The notes: generated from the sequence alone by a model not told the origin. Shown: positions 20,194-28,998, numbered from the stretch's first letter. The stretch: 64,000 bases of DNA from Bog-473 sp963730395 (GCA_963730395.1 CAVSSK010000018.1:124001-188000), one strand, 5' to 3'. Numbers and translations are program-made.

Positions 20194-21639
20194 TCACGCC
20201 GGCGTCGTGGCAGCGTTCGCCCCGGCCAGCCGTCCGAACAGCGTGCTGTCGCCGATGGACAGGCCGCTGGCGTAGCCGAACGAGCAGACGCCGGCCGTGG
20301 TGCGCCCGGCGGCGAAGAGGCCGGGGATGGCGTCGCCCGCGACGGAGCGCACCTCGCCCTCGACCGTCGTCTCCAGGCCGCCGAGGGTGAACGGTGCGTA
20401 CGGCGCGGGCCCGATGCGCAGGTCGATGGCGCCGATCGGGGGCACGAGCGGCCGCACCCAGGTCGGGCCCTTGTGGAACAGCGGGTCCTCCCCCGCTGCG
20501 GCATGCCGGTTGTACAGGTCGACGGTGCCCTGCAGCGACCCGGTGGGCAGGCCGATCTCGGCCTCGAGCTGCGCTGGATTCTCGCAGACCCAGGTGGCGG
20601 CCAGTCCCATCCAGTTCACCTCGTAGGAGGCCTCGTCGACGACCAGGTAGACCTCCCCGTCCTGCTCGTAGAGCGCGGCCTGCCCCACTCGGCCCATGTA
20701 GGTGTCCTCGTTGATGAAGCGCTGTCCCTTGCCGTTGACGAGGATCCCGTGGATCAGCGTCCGTGGCGGCGTGATCGGGAGCGACACCTCGCCGGCGTAC
20801 ATGTTGCGCACCGCCGCCCCGATGGCCTGGGCCATCCGGATGCCACGCCCGTCGTCACCCTCGGTGCCGACCTTGAACGTGCCCCGTGCGAGTGGCGGGC
20901 AGTGCTGCCGCAGCATGTCGTCGTTGAAGATGAAGCCACCGGCGGTCAGCACGACGCCGCGGCGGGCCCGCAGCGACACCGCCTCGCCGTAGCGCTGTCC
21001 TTGCACGCCGATGACACGGCCGTCGTCCATCACGAGCCGGTCGATGCGGGTGTCCGCCGACAGGGAGGCGCCGGCCCCTGTCGCCGCAGCGGCCAGGTGC
21101 TGCATCAACAGCCACCCCGTGGCCCGCTTCGTCTGGGCCAGGTGGCCCCGCGGTGCCGGCCGGGCGATCTCGTTGAAGGGGAAGGCGTCCTCGCCTCCCG
21201 AGTACACGAGGCCCTCCGTGCCGGTCGGGGCCATGGAGGTCTCCGCGCAGAAGGTCGGGTCGAACGGGACCCCGCGTGCCTCCAGCCAGTCGAAGTGGCC
21301 GAGGCTCTCCGCGCAGTAGCGGGAGATCTTGGCCTCGTCGGGGTCGGGACCGCAGGCCGCCATCATGTAGCGGTACATGTCCTCGACGCTGTCCTCGAAC
21401 CCGCACGCCGTCTGGATCGGCGTACCCCCGCCGAGGTACACGATGCCCTCGGCCAGCGCGGCCGCGCCCCCGGGGCCACCGGTACGCTCGGCCACGAGGA
21501 CGTCGGCTCCCGCCTCGGCGGCGCTGAAGGCGGCCGCGGACCCTGCGGCCCCGAAGCCGACGACGATCACGTCCGCCGCTCCGTCCCAACTCTCTATGTC
21601 GGCCGCCTCGCACGGCGTCACGTCGTCGGCCTCGCGCAC
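20194..21639 (-). CDS. FAD-dependent oxidoreductase, fumarate reductase/3-ketosteroid dehydrogenase type
   Basis: The protein has 481 residues. The dinucleotide motif ADVIVVGFGAAGSAAAFSAAEAG is followed by LVAERTGGPGGAAALAEG, placing it in the FAD_binding_2 family (fumarate reductase flavoprotein / KstD). The C-terminal FAD-binding block reads IPGLFAAGRTTAGVCSFGYASG. It lacks a signal peptide and heme or Fe-S motifs. I choose GTG 21639 because GGAGG lies 6 nt upstream; GTG 21621 is an alternative. It is divergent from the APH-like kinase gene. Steroid or alpha,beta-unsaturated acid substrates are plausible but not shown. Confidence 0.85.
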   Translation of the reverse strand: MREADDVTPCEAADIESWDGAADVIVVGFGAAGSAAAFSAAEAGADVLVAERTGGPGGAAALAEGIVYLGGGTPIQTACGFEDSVEDMYRYMMAACGPDPDEAKISRYCAESLGHFDWLEARGVPFDPTFCAETSMAPTGTEGLVYSGGEDAFPFNEIARPAPRGHLAQTKRATGWLLMQHLAAAATGAGASLSADTRIDRLVMDDGRVIGVQGQRYGEAVSLRARRGVVLTAGGFIFNDDMLRQHCPPLARGTFKVGTEGDDGRGIRMAQAIGAAVRNMYAGEVSLPITPPRTLIHGILVNGKGQRFINEDTYMGRVGQAALYEQDGEVYLVVDEASYEVNWMGLAATWVCENPAQLEAEIGLPTGSLQGTVDLYNRHAAAGEDPLFHKGPTWVRPLVPPIGAIDLRIGPAPYAPFTLGGLETTVEGEVRSVAGDAIPGLFAAGRTTAGVCSFGYASGLSIGDSTLFGRLAGANAATTPA

Positions 21640-21704
21640 TCCATCCTCCCCGTCGTGTCGCCGAGACGGTACTCGGTGCCGTCGGAAGGCCCTACCCTGC
21701 ACGG

Positions 21705-22502
21705 GTGCCGAACACGCCCGAGGTGCCCGCGCCGCCGCCCTGCCTCGAACGGCTCGCGCCCGGATGGACGCCCGCACTCGCCTACCGACTGGTGCCGGGG
21801 ATCACGACCTGGCGGCTCACGGGACCGGACGGCTCGGTGCGCTATGCCAAGGTCGACACCGAGGGCCGCTACCCCACGCTGCGGGGCGAATCGGAGCGCA
21901 TGATCTGGGCTGTCGCCTATCTCCCCGTCCCGACGGTGGTGGCGCTGGAGCAAGAGGGCGGCACGACGATCCTGCTCACCGAGGCGTTGCCGGGGCGCGA
22001 CGCCACCCACCCGCTCTGGCGTGACGACGTCGGCGCGCTCGTGGCGGCGCTCGGCCGAGGTCTGCGGGCGTTCCACGATGCCGTCGGGGAGGAGTGGTGC
22101 CCGTTCCGCTTCGAAACCGGGCAGGCGCTCGAGCACGTCAGACGGCGCATGCACGCCGAGGACATCGACCCGGCGGGCTTCCACGAGGACCACCGGCACC
22201 TGAGCCCGGCCGCCGCACTGGCCGAGCTGGAGGCGGCCGCGCCGGTTGACGAGGACCTCGTCGTCTGCCACGGCGACTACTGCCCGCCCAACGTGCTGCT
22301 GCGCGACTTCGAGGTCACCGGCTACGTCGACCTCGGCGAGCTCGGTGCGGCCGACCGCTGGTGGGACGTGGCCACCGGCGGGTGGAGCACATGCTGGAAC
22401 TTCGGCGAGGAGTTCGAGCCGCTCTTCTACGAGAGCTACGGCATCATGCCCGACCCGGTGCGCATCCGCTTCTTTCGGCTGCTCTACGACCTGGTGTCCT
22501 GA
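21705..22502 (+). CDS. APH(3')-like phosphotransferase
   Basis: This is a 265-residue aminoglycoside-phosphotransferase-fold kinase. The Brenner motif is CHGDYCPPNVLL and the metal-binding motif is GYVDLGELGAADRWWD, close to the HGD and GxIDxGRxGxADRxxD blocks of APH(3'). An N-terminal lobe with RYAKV (the ATP-binding lysine) is present. It may phosphorylate an aminoglycoside or an unrelated small molecule. Nothing nearby indicates a resistance island, so I treat it as a chromosomal APH-like enzyme. Its end overlaps the convergent uracil-DNA glycosylase gene by 19 bp. Confidence 0.85.
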   Translation: MPNTPEVPAPPPCLERLAPGWTPALAYRLVPGITTWRLTGPDGSVRYAKVDTEGRYPTLRGESERMIWAVAYLPVPTVVALEQEGGTTILLTEALPGRDATHPLWRDDVGALVAALGRGLRAFHDAVGEEWCPFRFETGQALEHVRRRMHAEDIDPAGFHEDHRHLSPAAALAELEAAAPVDEDLVVCHGDYCPPNVLLRDFEVTGYVDLGELGAADRWWDVATGGWSTCWNFGEEFEPLFYESYGIMPDPVRIRFFRLLYDLVS

Positions 22503-23212
22503 GCGGTGCGGTCGCCCCGTTTCGCGGCGGCCGCGATCAGGCCGCGCGCCCGCCGGAACACCGCGTCGAACATGGGCACGGTCAGCTTCCCCGTGAACGT
22601 GTTCTGCTGGCTCGGGTGGTAGGAGCCGAGGAGCACCATCCCGCCCGGGAGCGCGCTCTCGGCCAGGTGCCCGAACGACGGGCGGGGCCGGAGGCCGGCG
22701 TGCGACGCCACCGCCTGCCAGGCGAATTGCCCCAGCGCGACCACGACGACGGCATCCCGCAGGAGTGCCAGCTCTCGGGTGAGGTAGGGCGCGCAGGCCG
22801 CCCGCTCGGCGGTCTCGGGCTTGTTCTGAGGCGGCGCGCAATGCACCGCCGCGGTCACGTAGGCGCCGGTCAAGGTGAGGCCGTCGTCACGCGAGGTGCT
22901 GGTCGGCTGCGACGCGAAGCCGGCCCGGTGCAGCGCGGCGAAGAGCCAGTCGCCGGACCGGTCTCCGGTGAACATGCGGCCCGTCCGGTTGGCGCCGTGC
23001 GCCGCCGGCGCCAGGCCCACGATGACGAGGGCGGCCTCGGCGTCGCCGAAGCCCGGGACCCCGCGGCCCCAGTACACCTCGCCTGCGTACGACGCCCGTC
23101 CCGTCCGGGCCACCTCCTCGCGCCATGTGACCAGGCGCGGGCAGCGGCGACACGACTCCACCTCCCGTTGCACCATGGCCAAGGAGTCCCTCTGGGCACG
23201 GTCGGCCGCCAC
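22484..23212 (-). CDS. udgB: uracil-DNA glycosylase, family 5 (UdgB) type
   Basis: UdgB-type glycosylases remove uracil and hypoxanthine from DNA and carry a [4Fe-4S] cluster. The protein of about 242 residues has the N-terminal cluster Cys pair in VESCRRCPRLVTWREEVAR, motif A as IVGLAPAAHGANRTGRMFTGD, further Cys residues in AVHCAPPQNKPE, and motif B as LLGSYHPSQQNTFTGKL. The sequence GLAPAAHGANRTG is specific to family 5. GTG 23212 is chosen because the helix before the first Cys pair starts there; ATG 23176 is an alternative. It is divergent from the histidine phosphatase gene. Confidence 0.9.
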   Translation of the reverse strand: MAADRAQRDSLAMVQREVESCRRCPRLVTWREEVARTGRASYAGEVYWGRGVPGFGDAEAALVIVGLAPAAHGANRTGRMFTGDRSGDWLFAALHRAGFASQPTSTSRDDGLTLTGAYVTAAVHCAPPQNKPETAERAACAPYLTRELALLRDAVVVVALGQFAWQAVASHAGLRPRPSFGHLAESALPGGMVLLGSYHPSQQNTFTGKLTVPMFDAVFRRARGLIAAAAKRGDRTAQDTRS

Positions 23213-23237
23213 GGCGCAGAGCCTACGATGGGCTCCC

Positions 23238-23915
23238 GTGCCCCCGTCCGCCTCGACACGACCGCCGTCCCGTCGCAGCCGGAAGGCTCCCCCGGCAACC
23301 GTCGTGCTGCTGGTCCGCCACGGGACCACTCCCACGACGGGCAAGATGCTCCCTGGGCGGGCCCCCGGCCTGCACCTCTCCGAGAAGGGGCGGGCGCAGG
23401 CCTCGGCGGCGGCCGAGCGGATCGCCGCCCTGACCAAGGCACCGAGCGCCGTCTACGCCTCCCCGCTGGAGCGGACCAGGGAGACCGCCGCTCCCATCGC
23501 CCGTGCCCTGGGCCTGCGCGTGCGCACCGTTCCGGGCCTGGTCGAGGCCGACGTGGGCGACTGGACCGAGAAGCCCCTCTCCCGTCTGTACCGTGCCCGG
23601 GAATGGCCCACCGTGCAGCGCTGGCCCGGTGGCTTCCGGTTCCCCGGCGGAGAGTCGTTCGCGGAGATGTCGGTGCGGTCGATGGACGCCGTGCTCGGCC
23701 TCGTCGCCGAGCATCCGGGTCAGACGATCGTCGCCGTGTCGCACGCCGATCCGATCAAGGCGATAGTGGCCGCCGCCGCCGGGGTGCCGCTCGATCTCAT
23801 GCAACGCCTGGTGGTCTCTCCTTGCTCCATCTCGGCCATCCTCGTCACCGCCGGCGGGCCGGTCGTGCTGTGCGTGAACTCGACGGGGTCGCTGGAGGAG
23901 CTGGCGCCATCGTGA
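23238..23915 (+). CDS. histidine phosphatase, MSMEG_4193/TIGR03848 family
   Basis: The protein has 225 residues. The RHG motif LLVRHGTTPTTG carries the phospho-acceptor His28, YASPLERTRETAAPIA follows, and the second catalytic His is in VAVSHADPIKAIV. This is the phosphoglycerate-mutase-like branch called MSMEG_4193/TIGR03848, which is always next to the DUF3090 and SCO1664-family genes, as here. GTG 23238 starts it; there is a basic Pro/Arg-rich N-terminal tail before the first strand. Its substrate is not established. The gap to the next gene is 16 nt. Confidence 0.9.
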   Translation: MPPSASTRPPSRRSRKAPPATVVLLVRHGTTPTTGKMLPGRAPGLHLSEKGRAQASAAAERIAALTKAPSAVYASPLERTRETAAPIARALGLRVRTVPGLVEADVGDWTEKPLSRLYRAREWPTVQRWPGGFRFPGGESFAEMSVRSMDAVLGLVAEHPGQTIVAVSHADPIKAIVAAAAGVPLDLMQRLVVSPCSISAILVTAGGPVVLCVNSTGSLEELAPS

Positions 23916-23931
23916 GTGTGGGGCGGCACCG

Positions 23932-24456
23932 ATGAGCGACGACTTCGACTTCGACGCTCCCGACCACTGCACGGTCGGGGTCATCGGCGAGGTGGGTCAG
24001 CGCCTCTTCCTCTTCTATTGCCGCCAGGGCCTCACCGAGACGACGGTCAAGGTCGAGAAGCAACAAGTCGCGGTGCTGGCGAGCTACCTCGGGCGCATCG
24101 TCAAGGAGCTGGGTCGCCCCGGTCATCTCCCCGAGGGCCTCGACTTCTACGGGACCGAGGAGTTCGAGTGGGTCGTGGGGACGATCGGTGTCTCCTACGA
24201 CGAGGAGCTCGACCGCATCGTCGTGGTCCTCGAAGAGATGGGCGTCGACGACGAGGACGAGGAGGGCGAGGAGGCGGCGGAGAGCGGGCACGTGTTGCGC
24301 GTGGCCCTCACGCGTGAGCAAGCCGCCGCGTTCGCCATCCACGCCACACGTCTGGTCGAGGCGGGGCGGCCGCCCTGCCCGCTGTGCGCGCTGCCGCTGG
24401 ACCCCGCCGGGCACGACTGCCCACGCACCAACGGGCACCGGCCGCCGGTGAGTTGA
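23932..24456 (+). CDS. DUF3090 (TIGR03847) family protein
   Basis: This 174-residue acidic protein has a C-terminal zinc-ribbon-like end (PPCPLCALPLDPAGHDCPR), which together with GQRLFLFYCRQG and EWVVGTIGVSYDE marks DUF3090. It is the middle gene of a conserved actinobacterial three-gene set. The stop is 3 nt before the next start. No enzymatic role is known. An acidic run (DDEDEEGEEAAE) sits in the centre of the protein. Confidence 0.9.
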   Translation: MSDDFDFDAPDHCTVGVIGEVGQRLFLFYCRQGLTETTVKVEKQQVAVLASYLGRIVKELGRPGHLPEGLDFYGTEEFEWVVGTIGVSYDEELDRIVVVLEEMGVDDEDEEGEEAAESGHVLRVALTREQAAAFAIHATRLVEAGRPPCPLCALPLDPAGHDCPRTNGHRPPVS

Positions 24457-24459
24457 CGA

Positions 24460-25170
24460 GTGTCCGACACCACGGTCGAGCGCGTCCTCACCGACGGTGA
24501 CGTCGAGGTACACGGCCGCATCGCAGGGAGCTCGAATGCCACGCTGCTCGTGACCTGCCGGCTCGGGGGCGATGAGCTCCTGGCCGTGTACAAGCCGTCG
24601 AAGGGAGAGCGGCCCCTGTGGGACTTCCCCGGCGGTCTCTTCCGGCGCGAGGTGGCCGCCTACGTGCTCTCCGAGCACCTCGGGTGGGGACTGGTCCCCG
24701 AGACGGTGCAGCGCCACGAAGGGCCCTTCGGACCCGGGTCCGTGCAGCGCTTCGTGCACGAGGATGGCACCTCGCACTACTTCACGCTGCGCGACGAGCC
24801 CAAATGGCACGCCTCACTCATGCGACTCTGCGCCTTCGACGTCGTGGCCAACAACGCCGACCGCAAGAGCGGCCACGTGCTGCTGGCCGAGGAGCGGCTG
24901 TGGGCCATCGACAACGGGCTCTGCTTCAACCGCCACGACAAGCTACGCACCGTGATCTGGGACTTCGGGGGAGCGCCGCTCGAGGCCGAGGTGCAGGAGA
25001 ACCTGGCCCGGTTGGCCCACGACGGCCCCCCTGCCGCGCTCTGCGCGCTGCTCGAGCCCGATGAGGTGGCCGCCACCCTCGACCGGGTGGCCTGGCTCCT
25101 CAGCCTGCGCGCCCTGCCCGAGCTCGTCGACGACGGTGAATGGCCCCCCTACCCCTGGCCGCTCGTCTGA
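24460..25170 (+). CDS. SCO1664 (TIGR03843) family protein, PI3K-like kinase fold
   Basis: The protein has 236 residues. LLAVYKPSKGERPLWDFPGG supplies a probable ATP-binding lysine, FDVVANNADRKSGHVL is the catalytic-loop-like D-x4-N block, and LWAIDNGLCFN the metal-binding IDNG motif. These are features of the atypical kinase fold seen in the SCO1664/TIGR03843 family. The gene is coupled to DUF3090 and the histidine phosphatase, so a phosphorylation/dephosphorylation pair acting on one substrate is an attractive inference. In mycobacteria the same set lies near mshC; no mshC is visible here. Confidence 0.88.
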   Translation: MSDTTVERVLTDGDVEVHGRIAGSSNATLLVTCRLGGDELLAVYKPSKGERPLWDFPGGLFRREVAAYVLSEHLGWGLVPETVQRHEGPFGPGSVQRFVHEDGTSHYFTLRDEPKWHASLMRLCAFDVVANNADRKSGHVLLAEERLWAIDNGLCFNRHDKLRTVIWDFGGAPLEAEVQENLARLAHDGPPAALCALLEPDEVAATLDRVAWLLSLRALPELVDDGEWPPYPWPLV

Positions 25171-25213
25171 GGTCACCGGCTCCGGCGCGAACACCCTGGT
25201 CAGCGACGCACGG

Positions 25214-25248
25214 GATTGTTGACTAGATACATAGCTAATATGAATCCG
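25214..25248 (+). promoter_or_regulatory. A+T-rich candidate promoter/operator ahead of the TauE exporter
   Basis: A 35-nt patch including TTGACTAGATACATAGCTAAT is far more A+T-rich than its surroundings and lies 40-75 nt before the exporter start. It contains TTGACT and TAATAT, but at 11 nt spacing they cannot be a standard promoter pair. The patch may hold a -10 plus an operator. I cannot name the regulator. Confidence 0.35.
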
Positions 25249-25287
25249 CTGTGACCGCTCGGCCGTAGCGAATTCCCGGGAGCATCC

Positions 25288-26226
25288 GTGTCGCTCGACC
25301 CCTACATCGTCCTCGGGAGCGCCATCGTGGGGTTCCTGGTGGGCATGACCGGGGCGGGCGGCGGCGCGCTGATGACGCCCATGCTGATCCTCTTCTTCGG
25401 CATCAAGCCCTCGACGGCGATCTCGAGCGACCTCGTTGCCGCGGTGCTCATGCGGCCGGTCGGCGCCGTCGTCCACATGGCCAAGAAGACGGTCAACTAC
25501 TCGTTGGTCGGCTGGATGGTGCTCGGCTCGGTCCCCGCCGCCTTGTTCGGCGCCTACGCCCTCCATCTCCTGGGCAACTCCAAGGGCGCCGAGCACAACG
25601 TGCAGGTCATCCTCGGCGTCGCCCTGCTGCTCGGGGCCGGGGCCATGGTGCTGCGCTACGGCCTCGACCGCCGCTCGGGCCACCGCCGCCAGGGGCTGAT
25701 CGGCGACCTGGTCGTGCGCCCGCTGCCCACCGTCGCCATCGGTGTGGTCGGGGGCTTCGTCGTCGGGATGACCTCGGTCGGCTCGGGGTCGCTCATGATC
25801 GTGCTCCTGCTCTTCCTCTACCCGGTCCTCGGCGCCAACCAGCTCGTCGGCACCGACCTGACCCAGGCCGTCCCGCTCACGCTGGCGGCGGCGCTCGGTG
25901 CGCTCGCCTTCGGGCACATCTCGTTCGCCGTCACCGCCTCCATCGTCGTCGGCAGCGTGCCGGCGGTGCTGGCCGGTTCGCTGATCTCCTCCCGGGCCCC
26001 CGACCGTCTCCTCCGACCGGTCATCACGTTCGTCATCTTCGCCTCGGGCCTCAAGTACGTCGGCGTCGGCACCACCGCGTTGGGTTGGACCCTCGGCGCG
26101 GTGCTGCTGGCGGCCGCGGTGGTCTGGCTGGCCTACGTGCGCCCGGGCCGGGCCGGCGTCGGTGCGCTCGCCGACGGCGCCCAGGCCGACGCCCCGCGGC
26201 TCGAGGGTGCGTCACCGCCGACGTAG
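25288..26226 (+). CDS. TauE/SafE family sulfite/anion exporter
   Basis: This 312-residue polytopic membrane protein has about eight hydrophobic segments. The repeated half signature is visible twice: VGFLVGMTGAGGGALMTPMLI near residue 10 and GGFVVGMTSVGSGSLMIVLLL near 155. These G-rich motifs define TauE/SafE (DUF81) exporters of sulfite, sulfoacetate or other organosulfur anions. The gene stands alone, starting with GTG 25288 after GGGAGC. Substrate is inferred from family only. Confidence 0.88.
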   Translation: MSLDPYIVLGSAIVGFLVGMTGAGGGALMTPMLILFFGIKPSTAISSDLVAAVLMRPVGAVVHMAKKTVNYSLVGWMVLGSVPAALFGAYALHLLGNSKGAEHNVQVILGVALLLGAGAMVLRYGLDRRSGHRRQGLIGDLVVRPLPTVAIGVVGGFVVGMTSVGSGSLMIVLLLFLYPVLGANQLVGTDLTQAVPLTLAAALGALAFGHISFAVTASIVVGSVPAVLAGSLISSRAPDRLLRPVITFVIFASGLKYVGVGTTALGWTLGAVLLAAAVVWLAYVRPGRAGVGALADGAQADAPRLEGASPPT

Positions 26227-26280
26227 GCCGCACGGGCCCGCTCTGGACCCCACGCCCGCGCCGAAAGCGGGGGCCTGCGT

Positions 26281-27385
26281 TCAGATGTGGTAGCCGAGCG
26301 TCTGCAGCTCGTTGATCACCTGCTGGGCCGCCACCTGCCCCCCGCCCGCAGTGAGATGGGTGCCGTCGGGCGCCCGGACGTTGACGATCTGCCCCGCCGC
26401 GTTGGTGACGAAGGCGGTGTACCCCCCTTGTGCTGTCCCCAGCGACTTGTCGGTGGCCACATAGGTCACCGGCGGATGGAGCAGCACCGCCTGTTGCTGC
26501 ACCACGGCGTTGATGTCGGACATCTGCGCGCTCGAGGCCCGGGTTCTGCATGGGCGGCATGCCGACCCACACGACGGCGGCGCCCCCGGTCTGGGCGACC
26601 TTCATGAACTGGTTCACCCGCTCGGCGTAGAGGGTGTTCCACTGGGGTGACGTGTAGGGCACGTCCGGCGGCCCGAGGAAGTCCTGGGCATCGTTGGCCC
26701 CGATCATGACGACGACCACCTGGGGCTGTACCGACTTGATGTCCGCCGTCAGCTCCGCCGGCCAGTTGAAGTAATCGGGCCTGGTCAGCCCCGTGCTCTC
26801 ACGGGCGTCGAGGGCGGCGTTGACGACACCCGTGCCTGCCAGGTCCGACTGCAGCGGGCCGCCCATGTCGAGCCCGATGGAGTCGCCCACGATCAGGACG
26901 CGCAACGGGTTGGCCGCCGTGGGGCGCTTGGGGTTGGGGGGCACCGTCGGCGGTGTCGTGGCGGTCGAACCCCCGTGCCCCGCCCCGGGGTTCTGCCCGG
27001 CGTGGGTACCGCCCACCGGAGGATTGGGCCGTGGTCCCGACGTCGTGAGGCCCACCGTCCCGCCGGGGAGGCGGTTCGACCGCCCGGTGATCGACACGAT
27101 GTGCGACAGCCCGAGGCCCCGACTGAGCGCCGCCACGGGGCCCACGAGGTCGAGGCTGACCGTCCGGCGCGCGCCGACGGGCGACACCTGGGCGTTGTGC
27201 TGCAGGGTCGGAGCGAAGAGCAGGAACCAGACGGCGAAGGCGCCGGCGCCGAGCGCCAGGACGCGCGTCCACGGGGCTCGCACCCGGCCGTCGTGCGGCG
27301 GCGCCAGTTCGCTGTGCGGGTGCGACCGCCACTCCGAGGGCGATTCCCACTGCACGGGGTGGGGCGGTGTCCGGGCGTCCGTCAT
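26281..27385 (-). CDS. membrane-anchored SGNH acyl hydrolase/transferase partner of MBOAT, one frameshift
   Basis: The N-terminus is cytoplasmic, followed by one membrane anchor (VLALGAGAFAVWFLLFAP, about residues 42-60). A long Pro/Gly/Thr-rich linker then leads to an extracytoplasmic SGNH domain: block I VLIVGDSIGLDMGG, block III MIGANDAQDF, and after a frame break near 26530 block V DGTHLTAGG. The gene begins at ATG 27385, whose A overlaps the MBOAT stop (TGATG). MBOAT-SGNH pairs O-acetylate exported polysaccharides or wall polymers; this is the probable role. The break separates the catalytic Asp/His from the Ser but the sequence resumes cleanly as SAQMSDINAVVQQQAVLLH. Confidence 0.8.
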
Positions 27386-28812
27386 CAGAAGCGGTAGTAG
27401 ATGAAGGGCGCAACGCCGACCGGACCGAAGGTGGTGATGCCGAGCAGGGCGAGGCCGAGCACGCCGACCTGCACGGCCGCTCGCTGGCGGGAGAACACCG
27501 CCTGCAGGCGGGACACACTGAGCGTCGGCACGTACTGGGCCGCGATGGTGCCCAGGACGGTCACGACCAGCAGCGGGGTGACCAGCGGCGAGGGCGTGCC
27601 CCACCCGCGGAACACGCGGCCGATCACGGCGAAGGCCTGCGACATGCCCGTGGCGTTGAAGAACACCCAACCCAGGCACACGAATTGGAAGGTCAGGAAC
27701 CGCTGGACCCAGACCCGCACCGGGCCGTCGGCCACCGGAGGCAGCCCGCGGCGGACCCGGCTGGCGCGGCGCAGGTGCCCGAAGCTCTGGCCTCCCCCCT
27801 GCAGCGCGCCCCACGCCACGAACGTCCAGGCGGCGCCGTGCCAGAGTCCGCCCAACATCATGGTGATCATGATGTTGCGGACGGTCTTTCCCTGGCTGCC
27901 CGCATTGCCCCCGAGCGGGATGTAGAGGTAGTCGCGCAGCCAGCGCGAGAGCGTCATGTGCCAGCGCCGCCAGAAGTCCTGCAGATTGCGGGACGTGTAG
28001 GGCGCGTCGAAGTTCTGCGGGAAGCGGAAGCCGAGCAGCAGGGCCAGGCCGATGGCGATGTCGGTGTACCCGCTGAAGTCGCAGTAGATCTGCACGGCGT
28101 ACCCCCACGCCGCGAAGATGGCCTCGGGCGCCGAGTGCTGCGAGGGTGACGTGAAGACCGGTGCCACGATCGCGCTCGCCACGTAGGAGGAGATCACGAC
28201 CTTCTTGAACAGCCCAGCCAGAATCAGCCAGAAGGCACGCGAGTAGTCGACCTCGTGGGGGTCACGACGGCGGCGGATCTGGGGCAACAACTCGGTCCCC
28301 CGCACGATCGGCCCGGCCAAGAGGTGCGGGAAGAAGGAGAGGTACAGCGCGAAGTCGAGTGGCTTGGCCGGCTCGAGCTCGCGCCGGTAGACGTCGACGA
28401 CGTAGCTGATCGCCATGAAGGTGAAGAAGGAGATGGCGATCGGCAGCCCGACCTGCAGCAGGGGCATTGCCCGGCCCAGCCCGATGGCATGGGAGACGTT
28501 GTCCAGGTTCACCGAGACGAAGCCGTAGTACTTGAACCAGCCGAGGATCCCGAGCAGCGCAACGACCGAGACCGCCATGGCGACGCGCCGGCTCCGTTCG
28601 GTGCGGCTGGCCGAGACCCAGGTCCCGCCGCCGAAGGCAACGAGGGTCGTGCCGAGCAGCAAGAGGCAGTAGCTCCACCCGACCCAGCCGTAGAACACGT
28701 AGCTGAGCCCGATCATGGACAGCTTCCACCAGCGCGCGTAGGGGTTGAGCAACCAGTTCACCGTGTACGCGACGGCGAAGAAGATGGCGAAGTCGATGGT
28801 GGGAAAGAGCAT
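27385..28812 (-). CDS. MBOAT family O-acyltransferase (AlgI/DltB-like)
   Basis: This 475-residue protein has 11 or so membrane segments and moves acyl (usually acetyl) groups across the membrane to exported glycans. Signatures are YVVDVYRRELEPAKPLDFALYLSFFPHLLAGPI (shown in part), WHMTLSRWLRDYLYIPLGG, and the catalytic His in MLGGLWHGAAWTF. It starts with ATG 28812 and is overlapped by the SGNH gene, so the two form an operon for polymer O-acetylation. No polymer biosynthesis genes flank it, so the target glycan is unknown. Confidence 0.93.
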   Translation of the reverse strand: MLFPTIDFAIFFAVAYTVNWLLNPYARWWKLSMIGLSYVFYGWVGWSYCLLLLGTTLVAFGGGTWVSASRTERSRRVAMAVSVVALLGILGWFKYYGFVSVNLDNVSHAIGLGRAMPLLQVGLPIAISFFTFMAISYVVDVYRRELEPAKPLDFALYLSFFPHLLAGPIVRGTELLPQIRRRRDPHEVDYSRAFWLILAGLFKKVVISSYVASAIVAPVFTSPSQHSAPEAIFAAWGYAVQIYCDFSGYTDIAIGLALLLGFRFPQNFDAPYTSRNLQDFWRRWHMTLSRWLRDYLYIPLGGNAGSQGKTVRNIMITMMLGGLWHGAAWTFVAWGALQGGGQSFGHLRRASRVRRGLPPVADGPVRVWVQRFLTFQFVCLGWVFFNATGMSQAFAVIGRVFRGWGTPSPLVTPLLVVTVLGTIAAQYVPTLSVSRLQAVFSRQRAAVQVGVLGLALLGITTFGPVGVAPFIYYRF

Positions 28813-28890
28813 CGGCGGGGGTCAGGCGGGTGTGCCGAGGGTACCGCCGGTCGAACCGTCCGCACGCGCACTCCCACCACGCGAGGGCGC

Positions 28891-28928
28891 GGTGTGAACC
28901 CGGCACAGCCGGCTCAACGCCTCACACC
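28891..28928. repeat. nested inverted repeats in the MBOAT/etfA intergenic region
   Basis: GGTGTGA (28891-28897) pairs with TCACACC (28922-28928). Inside, CCGGC (28900-28904) pairs with GCCGG (28908-28912) around ACA. It lies about 80-115 nt upstream of the MBOAT start. It could be an operator or an RNA structure; there is no T-tract for a terminator. Confidence 0.4.
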
Positions 28929-28981
28929 GAGCAGGATCAGCGGTCATCGCCCAGAACCAGGGCAGCCGCCGGAGGAGAGGG

Positions 28982-28998
28982 CCGGGCCGCCGGCCCGG
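28982..28998 (-). terminator. hairpin just after the etfA stop
   Basis: CCGGGCC (28982-28988) and GGCCCGG (28992-28998) form a perfect 7-bp stem with a 3-nt loop, starting 2 nt past the etfA stop codon. No U-run follows, as is usual in G+C-rich actinobacterial terminators. It probably ends the GDPD-etfB-etfA transcript. Confidence 0.5.

Noticed and set aside
21705..22502. Acquired aminoglycoside resistance gene
   Set aside because: G+C and context match the chromosome, and no mobile element or resistance partner lies nearby, so it is treated as an APH-like enzyme of unknown substrate.
26051..28108. Minus-strand frame of about 685 codons seeming to fuse MBOAT-region DNA to the SGNH protein
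   Set aside because: Its first 240 codons are MBOAT read in the wrong frame; the genuine SGNH start is ATG 27385 inside it.
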